Positions 7,904 to 13,540 are shown, counted from the stretch's first letter. The stretch: 22,220 bases of DNA from a virus (IMGVR_UViG_3300044630_003677:1-22220), one strand, 5' to 3'. Numbers and translations: made by a program. Notes: generated by a model from the sequence alone, not told the origin.

Positions 7904-7926
7904 CAGGAACATACATCCGGCGGCAT
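7903..7926 (-). CDS. Seven-codon leader ORF (MPPDVCS) before gmhA
   Basis: The sequence GGAGG (7936-7932), five spacer bases and ATG 7926 form the best ribosome site in the gmhA upstream region, but that ATG opens a frame of only seven codons. Its TGA (7905-7903) shares a base with ATG 7903 of gmhA. This suggests translational coupling, possibly with regulation. Alternatively the GGAGG serves gmhA directly across a long spacer. Confidence 0.4.
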   Translation of the reverse strand: MPPDVCS

Positions 7927-7949
7927 CTTAACCTCCACTCACATCCATC

Positions 7950-7981
7950 TCAGAGCTGATTTCAGTTCTGATTTCAGAAAT
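7950..7981 (-). promoter_or_regulatory. Tandem dyads upstream of gmhA, inverted match to 5864-5881
   Basis: Two copies of CTGATTTCAG (7956-7965 and 7968-7977), 12 bases apart, lie about 50 bases upstream of gmhA. Each is a dyad (CTGA/TCAG), and the spacing is near one helical turn, as expected for cooperative operator binding. The same sequence in opposite orientation ends the cassette. Operator and cassette-boundary readings are both open. Confidence 0.35.
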
Positions 7982-8292
7982 CACTTGGTACTTGGGCCGG
8001 TTTCTTGGAATTGAAGATCCCTGTAGAAAAAATAATTATCTGTTTGTCTATAGACCCCGGTATATTTGAGACTTGGCCATCGAATTGTAGGTCTTTGGTG
8101 GGTGCAGTGTAGGGTGGAAGTTGCATTTTAGGAGCATGAGTGTGTGTATGTACCCCATAGACAGAGGCTCAGGACGCCCGACGCGACGCTCGCGGCCACG
8201 CCACCCCCCGCGCATTATGCGATCAGGCGCAATCCGCCCCGCGCATGGCATCGAAGATGCGACATCGACAGATTTTGGACAGATTCGCAGGG

Positions 8293-8338
8293 TTTCACCG
8301 TGATATTGCCCTCTTTAGAGGGTTACACGGGCATGAAA
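8293..8338 (+). ncRNA. Three-tier stem-loop (candidate structured RNA element)
   Basis: Three nested perfect stems: TTTCA/TGAAA (8293-8297 with 8334-8338), CCGTG/CACGG (8298-8302 with 8326-8330) and CCCTC/GAGGG (8309-8313 with 8318-8322), closed by a TTTA loop. An asymmetric internal loop and a 3-base bulge separate them. This is much better organised than a chance hairpin. No terminal T-run follows, so it is not an intrinsic terminator. No matching RNA family is recognised. Confidence 0.45.
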
Positions 8339-8616
8339 GTGGTGGTCGATATAACCAGAATGATGGTTTTCCGTAGGAAAGCGTGAGTAAATTGCTATAC
8401 CTTCAATCTGTCATACCCAAAAATTCAATCTTTTCAACGGCTTGCATTATGCCTAGGGTTGCCGAATACATGCATTTCACCTTATGTTACGTACTGCAAA
8501 GCAGTGACTGGTGCGTCGTGCCTTGATCTTTCCGGCGAGAGGTTTGCCCTTCAACCCCAAAACAACACACCTTTCCATGTTTTTTACGTAGTAATAGGGG
8601 TCGAATCGAAAAAAGT

Positions 8617-8647
8617 AGTTGACACAGCATCAAGTTTCTGGTCAACT
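8617..8647 (+). repeat. 7-bp inverted repeat with 17-base spacer
   Basis: AGTTGAC (8617-8623) pairs with GTCAACT (8641-8647). A competing stem AAGTT/AACTT (8632-8636 with 8644-8648) uses the same right arm, so the two folds exclude each other. It may be an operator or part of the surrounding structured region. Confidence 0.35.
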
Positions 8648-8875
8648 TCAAAACGTCGATTCGGCAGCAATGTCGAACAGCAACAAAACATAGATGCCAG
8701 TAAGTGCTGTAAGCACCGTGAAACGTATAGGTGAAGTCCAGTGGGGACTAAGCGAAATTTCACAGTGACGCACCGAACCGATGTCTTCGACCTGACACTC
8801 AGTACAAGTGGACTCCAGAGGAGCTAAAGCTCCGAAGGGATGGTTCAAGGTTTTAGCGGCCTTGTGTCCTAGAGG

Positions 8876-8896
8876 GTAAGGGATTTATTCCCTTAC
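8876..8896 (+). other. 8-bp hairpin
   Basis: GTAAGGGA pairs perfectly with TCCCTTAC around a TTTAT loop. There is no T-run after it, so it is unlikely to terminate transcription in the plus direction. Confidence 0.6.
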
Positions 8897-8957
8897 AGAG
8901 AACCCCGATCTGTCGTGATGACGTTTTCGGCGGTCAATAACTCACAGAGTTTCAACG

Positions 8958-8982
8958 GCATGACAGTCTCTGACTGTTATGC
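8958..8982 (+). other. 11-bp hairpin with 3-base loop
   Basis: GCATGACAGTC pairs with GACTGTTATGC (one G-T wobble) around a TCT loop, the longest stem in the window. It lies about 70 bases before the AAA+ start codon and would sit in its mRNA leader. A second stem AGCGGC/GCCGCT (9004-9018, loop TTT) follows it. Confidence 0.65.
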
Positions 8983-9023
8983 ACTGGGCATTCTGTCCTC
9001 TTTAGCGGCTTTGCCGCTGTTCT

Positions 9024-9051
9024 GCAACTCACGACATCGAAAGGAAAAACC
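9024..9051 (+). promoter_or_regulatory. Leader module GCAACTCACG plus AAAGGAAA ribosome site
   Basis: GCAACTCACG (9024-9033) is followed by ACATCG, AAAGGAAAAACC and the ATG at 9052. The tail ACATCGAAAGGAAAA recurs before ATG 11178, and GCAACTCAC plus AAAGGAA recurs before ATG 11843 and ATG 14802. This suggests a shared translation leader for early genes using an AAAGGAA Shine-Dalgarno. Confidence 0.5.
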
Positions 9052-10209
9052 ATGCGTGACCAACTTACCTCTCTTTCCAAGGGCGAAATCCTCTGGATTT
9101 TTCGTCACCTCAACGGCGGTCAAGTGGGGTTCAATTTTGAACCTGTTCAAAAATTGGACTTGATTGACCGTCTCCAACTGGCCTTCACGGAAGAACAGCT
9201 TCTAGCTGTTTTGTCCCAAGGTCTCCCCGAAGTCAATCCCAAGGGGATTGCAACCAGTGAAGAAGGACGACCTGTGCCACCTGTTACCAAGCCTTCGGCT
9301 CCCGCTGTCAAGCCTGACGCTAACGCCGCCCTTGCCGCTCTCCAAGCCTTACTGTCTCCGACAGTAGATGAAGCAACTGTCCGACAGATTGTCATGGCAG
9401 AGGTCAAAAAAGCGATGGACGATAGTCCAATCGTCAAGATCGAGGTCGTTCGACCTGACGGCTCAGCCCACAAAGTGGAAGGTCACACTCGGCCAGAATT
9501 CAAGGACGTGTTGCTTTCAGCATCTTGCGGCTTGAATATCCTGCTCGTTGGCCCTGCTGGTTCAGGCAAAACTCACTTGGCTCACCAAGTGGCAGAGGCT
9601 TTGGGTCGTCCCTTTGCTTCGGTATCCTGTACCGCTGGAATGTCAGAGTCAGCCCTTCAGGGCTGGTTGATTCCCGGCGACGGTGGTGCTTTCCAGTATC
9701 TGTCCTCTGACTTCGTGAAAATGTACGAAGAAGGCGGCGTTTTCCTGTTCGACGAGATTGATGCGGCTGACAGTAATACTTTACTGTTCGTCAATCAGGC
9801 TTTGGCAAACGGCTCGTTTTTCCTTCCCATTCGTAAGAATGCTTCGGTAGTGAAACGTCACCCAGACTTTGTCTGTATTGCCGCCGCCAATACCTTCGGT
9901 ACTGGTTCAAACCAGACTTATGCAGGCCGTGAGCGACTCGACGAAGCGACTCTCGACAGATTTCGTGCCGGAACCGTAGTCCTTGACTACGACCAATCGT
10001 TTGAACGCAAAGTCGTTGCTCCCGACCTGCTGGCTTGGGGCTGGGCGATTCGTAAACGAATCACCGAGGCACGTCTGAACCGTGTCATGTCAACTCGATT
10101 CCTGCTCGATGCAACGAAGTTGCTGAAAGCTGGCAAATCTGTCAAGGCCATTCAAGACACCTACTTTGTAGGTTGGAAGGCTGACGAACGTAGCAAAGTG
10201 GAGGTTTGA
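9052..10209 (+). CDS. MoxR/CobS-like AAA+ ATPase
   Basis: A 385-residue protein with a helical N-terminus (1-60), a Pro/Ala linker and a single AAA+ module. Walker A is GPAGSGKTH (167-175), Walker B FLFDEID (231-237) and sensor 1 AAANTFGTG (277-285). The arginine-finger region is LDRFRAGTV (301-309), and a sensor 2-like segment follows (STRFLLDATKLL). The arrangement matches the dynein/MoxR/CobS clade (AAA_5), often annotated in phages as a cobaltochelatase-like CobS. MoxR-type ATPases act with VWA proteins, and the next gene encodes a VWA-like protein one base away. The role may be chaperone-like remodelling of a phage or host complex; cobalamin synthesis is unlikely without other pathway genes. 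The coding DNA is exceptionally hairpin-rich. Confidence 0.88.
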   Translation: MRDQLTSLSKGEILWIFRHLNGGQVGFNFEPVQKLDLIDRLQLAFTEEQLLAVLSQGLPEVNPKGIATSEEGRPVPPVTKPSAPAVKPDANAALAALQALLSPTVDEATVRQIVMAEVKKAMDDSPIVKIEVVRPDGSAHKVEGHTRPEFKDVLLSASCGLNILLVGPAGSGKTHLAHQVAEALGRPFASVSCTAGMSESALQGWLIPGDGGAFQYLSSDFVKMYEEGGVFLFDEIDAADSNTLLFVNQALANGSFFLPIRKNASVVKRHPDFVCIAAANTFGTGSNQTYAGRERLDEATLDRFRAGTVVLDYDQSFERKVVAPDLLAWGWAIRKRITEARLNRVMSTRFLLDATKLLKAGKSVKAIQDTYFVGWKADERSKVEV

Positions 10210-10210
10210 A

Positions 10211-11080
10211 ATGATCTACAACAAGACTGGCAACATGACCACTATCCTTTGGGATAGTGTGACCGAACCCGAATCCACCCTAAAGGGTGACTGGAAGCTG
10301 GACAGCAACAAAGTCAGTGCTGGACAGCACTGGACAAGAAAAGCCGACCGTGACTGGCTCGGTGTCCGATCTGTCGCAGAGCTTCGCTCTGTCTTAACCA
10401 AGGGCTACCCCGAAGGTGTCGCCAAGTTGGAGAAAATCACCGTAGGTGATCTGCCTGCTCCCCAAGACATCCGCCGCCGCCGTGTCCGCTCCGATCAAGG
10501 CGACGAACTGGACATGCAAGCCGTGTACCGTGGGGACATCAGCAGGGCTTGGTCTAGAACCAAGCGCCAAAGCCGGAATTCTGTCCGATCTGTCTCGATT
10601 GTGATCGACTTGGCCGGTAACGCTAACGTCACTTCTGACGAGCTGTTCTGGCGGGGTGCGGCTGGTCTTCGACTGGCCTCCGAACTGACTGAGGCTGGCT
10701 ACTCCGTAGCCATCTACGGTGCGGCTGGTGCTACCGGCTACACCAAAGGTGAGAGTCACGAGGATGTCTGCCAATTCGTCGAGATCAAAGCAGAGGATTC
10801 TCCTCTGGACATGGACAGATTGGCATCGCTGACTTGTCTCTCAGGGTTCTTTAGAACCTCGCTGTTCACCGGACTCTACTTTGCGGCTGACAAGATCGGC
10901 AAGCAAGCATGTGACGGTCTCGGACGCTCTGACAACAAGCTCCTCGCCAAGGGCATCAAGGCTCTGCCTATCCCGCAAGAAGCAATCATCCAGACTGCGG
11001 TCAAGAACAAATCCTCTGCCGAAGCATGGTTGAAATCTGTCCTCGAACAGATCGCCAACCCTGAACTGAAGGCCGCATGA
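10211..11080 (+). CDS. VWA-like partner of the AAA+ ATPase (DUF7192-type)
   Basis: A 289-residue protein starting one base after the AAA+ stop, with GGAGG seven bases upstream. Residues about 127-175 (VSIVIDLAGNANVTSDELFW, then RGAAGLRLASELTEAGY) form a Rossmann-like strand-helix-strand unit. It resembles a von Willebrand A domain with a degenerate metal site (D-L-A-G-N instead of DxSxS), as seen in phage proteins grouped as DUF7192. The N-terminal third includes an Arg-rich segment (DIRRRRVRSD). MoxR-type ATPase and VWA pairs commonly form a functional complex, so I infer a co-acting module. The DNA carries some of the strongest hairpins in the window. CobT-like is a possible alternative label. 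Confidence 0.65.
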   Translation: MIYNKTGNMTTILWDSVTEPESTLKGDWKLDSNKVSAGQHWTRKADRDWLGVRSVAELRSVLTKGYPEGVAKLEKITVGDLPAPQDIRRRRVRSDQGDELDMQAVYRGDISRAWSRTKRQSRNSVRSVSIVIDLAGNANVTSDELFWRGAAGLRLASELTEAGYSVAIYGAAGATGYTKGESHEDVCQFVEIKAEDSPLDMDRLASLTCLSGFFRTSLFTGLYFAADKIGKQACDGLGRSDNKLLAKGIKALPIPQEAIIQTAVKNKSSAEAWLKSVLEQIANPELKAA

Positions 11081-11177
11081 CAGGGTGGTAGGGGAAACCC
11101 TACCTCTCTGAGTGTGCATTCAATGAGTGCATACCCAGAGGCATCCCGCCTCACCTAGTCACATCGAAAGGAAAACC
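11081..11177 (+). other. Intergenic leader with consecutive hairpins
   Basis: The VWA-like stop is followed by GGTAGGG/CCCTACC with a GAAA tetraloop (11087-11104), then TGCATTC/GAGTGCA (11115-11131, one wobble), then GAGGC/GCCTC (11138-11152), and then the ACATCGAAAGGAAAA ribosome module. No T-run follows any of them, so processing, stabilisation or translational control fits better than termination. Confidence 0.55.
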
Positions 11178-11696
11178 ATGCGACTCACCGAAACTCTCCG
11201 CACTGCCTTTGTCAGAGCGGCTTTGCAAGATGTCCCCAATGACGTGAAGGCTCTCGAAGCCGAAGCCCATAAGCTGGTGATACAAGACTCAGTAGATCAG
11301 TTGCCTAAGCAACTTGTCTTTGCTACTGCCGACCCAAAACTGTCCGTCTATTTGAGTCGGATAAACCACTGGTTTCGTAACTCGCCATTCAGTAGCGTCT
11401 ACGTGTTCTCTCAAGAGAGAACCGACTACGTGATGAGCGAGAAGACTGCAAAGAAAGTAGCCGAGCTTTCAGAGAAAGCAAGAGCAACACGACAAACGAT
11501 CAGCGATCTGCAAGATAAGCTGGAATCTGTCGCCAAGTCATGCAACACCCGAAAGCAATTAGCAGAGCTACTGCCTGAGTTTGAGAAGTATCTCCCTGCT
11601 GATACCCCTGCCGCCGGTCGATCTGTCCCTGCCATTGCCAATCTGGTGACCGACTTCACCAAGGCTGGCTGGCCTAAAGAGAAGGCCACAGCATGA
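11178..11696 (+). CDS. Conserved early phage protein, possibly Nmad5-like (172 aa)
   Basis: I place the start at ATG 11178 because of the AAAGGAAAA site; an upstream in-frame ATG at 11127 lies in the hairpin leader. The N-terminus (MRLTETLRTAFVRAALQDVP) resembles phage proteins listed as putative nucleotide-modification-associated domain 5, a tentative recollection. The middle part (LSVYLSRINHWFRNSPFSSV) is mixed. Residues about 85-125 form a coiled coil (AKKVAELSEKARATRQTISD). No catalytic motif is evident. The gene completes the hairpin-dense module and overlaps the next small ORF by ATGA. If the Nmad5 link holds, it could belong to a DNA-base modification pathway, but no partner enzymes are in view. 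Confidence 0.6.
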   Translation: MRLTETLRTAFVRAALQDVPNDVKALEAEAHKLVIQDSVDQLPKQLVFATADPKLSVYLSRINHWFRNSPFSSVYVFSQERTDYVMSEKTAKKVAELSEKARATRQTISDLQDKLESVAKSCNTRKQLAELLPEFEKYLPADTPAAGRSVPAIANLVTDFTKAGWPKEKATA

Positions 11697-11818
11697 CCAA
11701 CCACACCAACCGAGGGGTGCGCCCCTCTCTGTATGTGGACGATGGCTTTGGCAATCTGTCCCGCATCGACTTCGACCAACTGGTGACCCGCATGGTGACT
11801 GGATGGCGCGAGCTTTGA
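11693..11818 (+). CDS. 41-residue early ORF
   Basis: ATG 11693 overlaps the stop of the preceding gene (ATGA) and the frame ends at TGA 11818. The peptide (MTNHTNRGVRPSLYVDDGFG, ending TRMVTGWREL) is soluble and unrecognised. The hairpin GAGGGG/CCCCTC with TGCG loop at 11712-11727 lies inside it, enclosed by an outer CCACA/TGTGG stem. Coupled start and continuous tiling support it as real. Confidence 0.5.
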   Translation: MTNHTNRGVRPSLYVDDGFGNLSRIDFDQLVTRMVTGWREL

Positions 11819-11820
11819 AC

Positions 11821-11842
11821 GCAACTCACGAAAGGAATCAAG
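11821..11842 (+). promoter_or_regulatory. Leader module GCAACTCACG plus AAAGGAA
   Basis: GCAACTCACG is directly followed by AAAGGAATCAAG and ATG 11843, the most compact copy of the shared early leader. Confidence 0.5.
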
Positions 11843-11980
11843 ATGGAAACAAAAGAGGAGTGTCCGTGTTGCGACCCATGCAACCCTGAGATGGATGAGG
11901 ATGGTCGCCCCTACTCATGCTATGTCTGTGGAAACACTGGCTGGGTCATCGTCAAACCAACAGATGAGGAGCAGATATGA
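11843..11980 (+). CDS. Small zinc-ribbon-like protein (45 aa)
   Basis: It starts after an AAAGGAA site and ends in an ATGA overlap with the next gene. The 45 residues hold CPCCDPC near the N-terminus and CYVCGNTGW about 13 residues later, giving paired Cys knuckles typical of a small zinc ribbon. Such proteins in phage early regions usually bind nucleic acid or a host protein. No further function can be read. Confidence 0.65.
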   Translation: METKEECPCCDPCNPEMDEDGRPYSCYVCGNTGWVIVKPTDEEQI

Positions 11981-12324
11981 GTGCATTTTTTGATTGGGAT
12001 ACAGAGCCAGTGAAGATGGCTTTGTTGGATGAGATCAGCCGTAGGGGTTACCCACATTCCGATGTGCGAGACCCCAACGACGATCAAGAATCCGAATGGG
12101 TGATGCTAAGCATCAAGCTGGATGGGTATGCAGACGAAGAACACTACACCGACACATGGGATGTGGAGTTTTGGAAAGAAGAACAGATGGATGGCTCCAT
12201 CATGTACCGCATCACGGCTTACCCGATGTATGGCGGTGACGGTAACTACGATGGGCATTACTCGTCATGGCTAACGCTTCACACAGAAACAATTCTTGAA
12301 CCACGGGAGGAATCATGCGAGTAA
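11977..12324 (+). CDS. Acidic early protein, unknown function (115 aa)
   Basis: ATGA overlap with the zinc-ribbon ORF. The protein is strongly acidic and aromatic (MSAFFDWDTEPVKMALLDEI; DTWDVEFWKEEQ), with a Gly/Tyr/Asp-rich C-terminus (MYGGDGNYDGHYSSW). There is no transmembrane segment or known motif. High acidity could fit a DNA-mimic or inhibitor of a host protein, but this is speculation from composition only. Confidence 0.65.
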   Translation: MSAFFDWDTEPVKMALLDEISRRGYPHSDVRDPNDDQESEWVMLSIKLDGYADEEHYTDTWDVEFWKEEQMDGSIMYRITAYPMYGGDGNYDGHYSSWLTLHTETILEPREESCE

Positions 12325-12512
12325 ACATCATGTTTGGCTTAGGCCATGTGAAAGATAACGAGGTGGACTATGAGGCCATCTGTTTGTTGAAATCTCTTGC
12401 GGAGCAACTCCGCAGTAAGCCTGAGCGTATCAAAGCTGGTGATGTGCTCATCATCCGCGATGCCAAAGGCAACCGTGTTGGCGTGGCTGACATACTGGAG
12501 GATAGGGTATGA
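12315..12512 (+). CDS. Small early protein (65 aa)
   Basis: GGGAGGA precedes ATG 12315, and the gene overlaps the previous one by ten bases and the next by ATGA. It encodes a compact alpha/beta protein (MRVNIMFGLGHVKDNEVDYE; GDVLIIRDAKGNRVGVADIL) with a predicted helix rich in Leu and Lys in the middle. Family not recognised. A 7-bp hairpin (TGCGGAG/CTCCGCA, loop CAA) lies at 12398-12414. Confidence 0.7.
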   Translation: MRVNIMFGLGHVKDNEVDYEAICLLKSLAEQLRSKPERIKAGDVLIIRDAKGNRVGVADILEDRV

Positions 12513-12934
12513 AGCTCAGCGAAATTGAAACAGACAAGCCCATCAATCTGTTGTTCCATGACGGCGTTGATGAAATCAAGAATGACCGAGAGGACACAGT
12601 GACCATCGACCCCGTACAAACGATGGTGATGGCTGACGCAGTAAGCGATGACCGCTGGCGAGAACTCAAGCACAACCTAGCATTCATGCACAAATTCCGC
12701 ATGGTGTTCGGTGACTTGGGTCTACCCGACCACCCCTTGCAACAGCATGGGACTGGTGTGCGCCACGTCGTTGGGTTGATTCTGTTGACAGATGCCGCTA
12801 TCAGTATCGGTCTCAATCCATTCTGGAAGCTACCCGAATCGTACCTGCACCCCAAGTTTCAGCTTGGACTGGGCGACCTGATCGTTCATTACATGAACAT
12901 CGTGGACAAAAGAAATGTGGCTGACCCCACATGA
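12509..12934 (+). CDS. Early protein, unknown function (141 aa)
   Basis: ATGA overlap with the preceding gene. A mixed, soluble protein with an acidic N-terminus (MKLSEIETDKPINLLFHDGV) and a more hydrophobic second half (VVGLILLTDAAISIGLNPFW; LGLGDLIVHYMNIV). The helix near residues 85-100 might be buried rather than membrane-spanning. No catalytic motif is evident and I do not recognise a family. It is part of the continuous rightward early operon. Confidence 0.65.
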   Translation: MKLSEIETDKPINLLFHDGVDEIKNDREDTVTIDPVQTMVMADAVSDDRWRELKHNLAFMHKFRMVFGDLGLPDHPLQQHGTGVRHVVGLILLTDAAISIGLNPFWKLPESYLHPKFQLGLGDLIVHYMNIVDKRNVADPT

Positions 12935-13202
12935 GGTAGTGGGTAGGGCGGCACTGGTGCTGGCATTGGCTGGCATAAGTGTTGACCTGCTTACCCCCGA
13001 ACCTCCGAAGCAACTCACGGGTCAACAGATTCAAAAGATTGGCAAGGATCGAAGCCGAGCCAAGGCCAAAGCAAGCATCGAGCAGAAGCAACTCAAAAAG
13101 AAACGGAAGAAAAATGTCAGCAACAAAATCAATTCAACTGGCGACAGTACAAGGTGTAACCGCAATGATCGAAAAGATTGCGGACGAAGCAATCAAAAAT
13201 AA
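12915..13202 (+). CDS. Small basic protein, uncertain extent (95 aa)
   Basis: This frame is the only one that fills the stretch between the 141-residue and 79-residue genes. Its first 40 residues look protein-like (MWLTPHEVVGRAALVLALAG), followed by a Lys/Gln-rich helix (QKQLKKKRKK). The ribosome site is weak (AAAAGAA) and the last 30 residues overlap the next gene, where the sequence becomes low in character. It may therefore be real only in its first part, or be shorter. Basic charge suggests nucleic-acid contact. Confidence 0.45.
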   Translation: MWLTPHEVVGRAALVLALAGISVDLLTPEPPKQLTGQQIQKIGKDRSRAKAKASIEQKQLKKKRKKNVSNKINSTGDSTRCNRNDRKDCGRSNQK

Positions 13203-13353
13203 AACCCAAGCACCAGCAGGAATGATGCAAGCAATGGAAGCAGTGTGCAATCTGTTGGATGCCAAGGGTAACAAGGAAGTCTCCGCCGCAGTAGCCAAGG
13301 TTCGTAAGGCTTGCGGCATAACGAAAGGGAAGTCAAATGAAACCATCGCCTAA
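13114..13353 (+). CDS. Small helical early protein (79 aa)
   Basis: Start ATG 13114 follows GGAAGA. The longer in-frame opening at 12979 would run through the previous gene and has no ribosome site. The protein is all-helical (MSATKSIQLATVQGVTAMIE; NLLDAKGNKEVSAAVAKVRK) and slightly basic. No family recognised. A copy of the word GCAACTCA lies 26 bases before the start. Confidence 0.6.
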   Translation: MSATKSIQLATVQGVTAMIEKIADEAIKNKTQAPAGMMQAMEAVCNLLDAKGNKEVSAAVAKVRKACGITKGKSNETIA

Positions 13354-13540
13354 GCGGAAGATCAGCATCGACGCTGACTACACACCACCCGAGAAGCACA
13401 CACCCGAGGACGATCTATCTCAGCGTCTGTTTGCCCCGCCGCCTCTCAATCCACCCGATATTGACTGGACGAATCTCGCAATCGGTGTGACCTACGTCAT
13501 GCTGGCCGTCGCTGTCTTTGTTTTATTCACCACGTACTGA
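13337..13540 (+). CDS. Single-pass membrane protein (67 aa)
   Basis: The gene overlaps the previous one by 17 bases, with AAAGGGAAG upstream of the ATG. The first 43 residues are charged and Pro-rich (KPSPKRKISIDADYTPPEKH). Residues about 46-65 form one hydrophobic helix (LAIGVTYVMLAVAVFVLF), so a basic N-terminus probably stays in the cytoplasm. Small early membrane proteins in phages often affect the host envelope or superinfection, but nothing specific is visible. Confidence 0.7.
   Translation: MKPSPKRKISIDADYTPPEKHTPEDDLSQRLFAPPPLNPPDIDWTNLAIGVTYVMLAVAVFVLFTTY

Larger units (their letters stand above)
7927..9051. other. Divergent non-coding region rich in stem-loops
   Basis: This 1.1 kb lies between the leftward heptose cassette and the rightward AAA+ gene. 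ORFs here (for example 8459-8734) lack ribosome sites and protein-like composition, and no tRNA is visible. A GC-rich patch (about 8165-8250) contains a dyad CGCATTATGCG at 8211-8221. GTCTATAGAC at 8046-8055 is a 10-bp palindrome. From 8290 onwards stem-loops follow one another closely. I could not find a convincing sigma70 promoter for either direction. TTGACA at 8619-8624 has no matching -10 and is instead part of an inverted repeat. The region should hold the early promoters and may encode a structured RNA. Confidence 0.6.
8290..11730. other. Hairpin-dense segment spanning non-coding and coding DNA
   Basis: Perfect hairpins with stems of at least 6 bp and loops of 3-5 nt start at 8876, 8963, 9004, 9086, 9128, 9194, 9234, 9350, 9574, 9650, 9770, 9975, 10047, 10159, 10240, 10315, 10377, 10436, 10547, 10696, 10704, 10791, 11087, 11299, 11405, 11465 and 11712. 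About 18 further 5-bp stems lie between them. Stem sequences are all different. Loops are mostly 3-4 nt without a fixed sequence. Starts fall at every codon position. The random expectation for this class is about 2.5 in 3.44 kb. Density falls after 11.75 kb and is at chance level in the left 8 kb. Confidence 0.75.

Noticed and set aside
8121-8386. Arg/Pro-rich ORFs over the GC-rich patch
   Set aside because: They follow from the local GC-rich composition. The AGGAG at 8130-8134 is too close to the ATG at 8136, and no protein-like pattern is seen.
8597-8610. GGGGTCGAATCG as a tRNA T-loop
   Set aside because: The matching 3' T-stem and acceptor stem are missing, so no cloverleaf can be drawn.
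8619-8647. TTGACA as a sigma70 -35 box for the early operon
   Set aside because: No TATAAT-like hexamer lies 16-18 bases downstream; the bases belong to a 7-bp inverted repeat instead.
8459-8734. 91-codon ORF in the divergent region
   Set aside because: No ribosome site, unusual composition, and the reading frame crosses several stem-loops; better explained as chance within structured non-coding DNA.
8876-8896. Intrinsic terminator
   Set aside because: The stem is good but is followed by AGAGAACCCC rather than a T-run.
9052-11080. Cobalamin biosynthesis (CobS/CobT cobaltochelatase)
   Set aside because: Only the AAA+ and VWA-like folds match; CobN and other pathway genes are absent, so a metabolic role is not supported.
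8290-11730. CRISPR array as the cause of the hairpin periodicity
   Set aside because: The stems all differ in sequence and spacing is irregular; there is no repeated unit, and most of the segment is coding.
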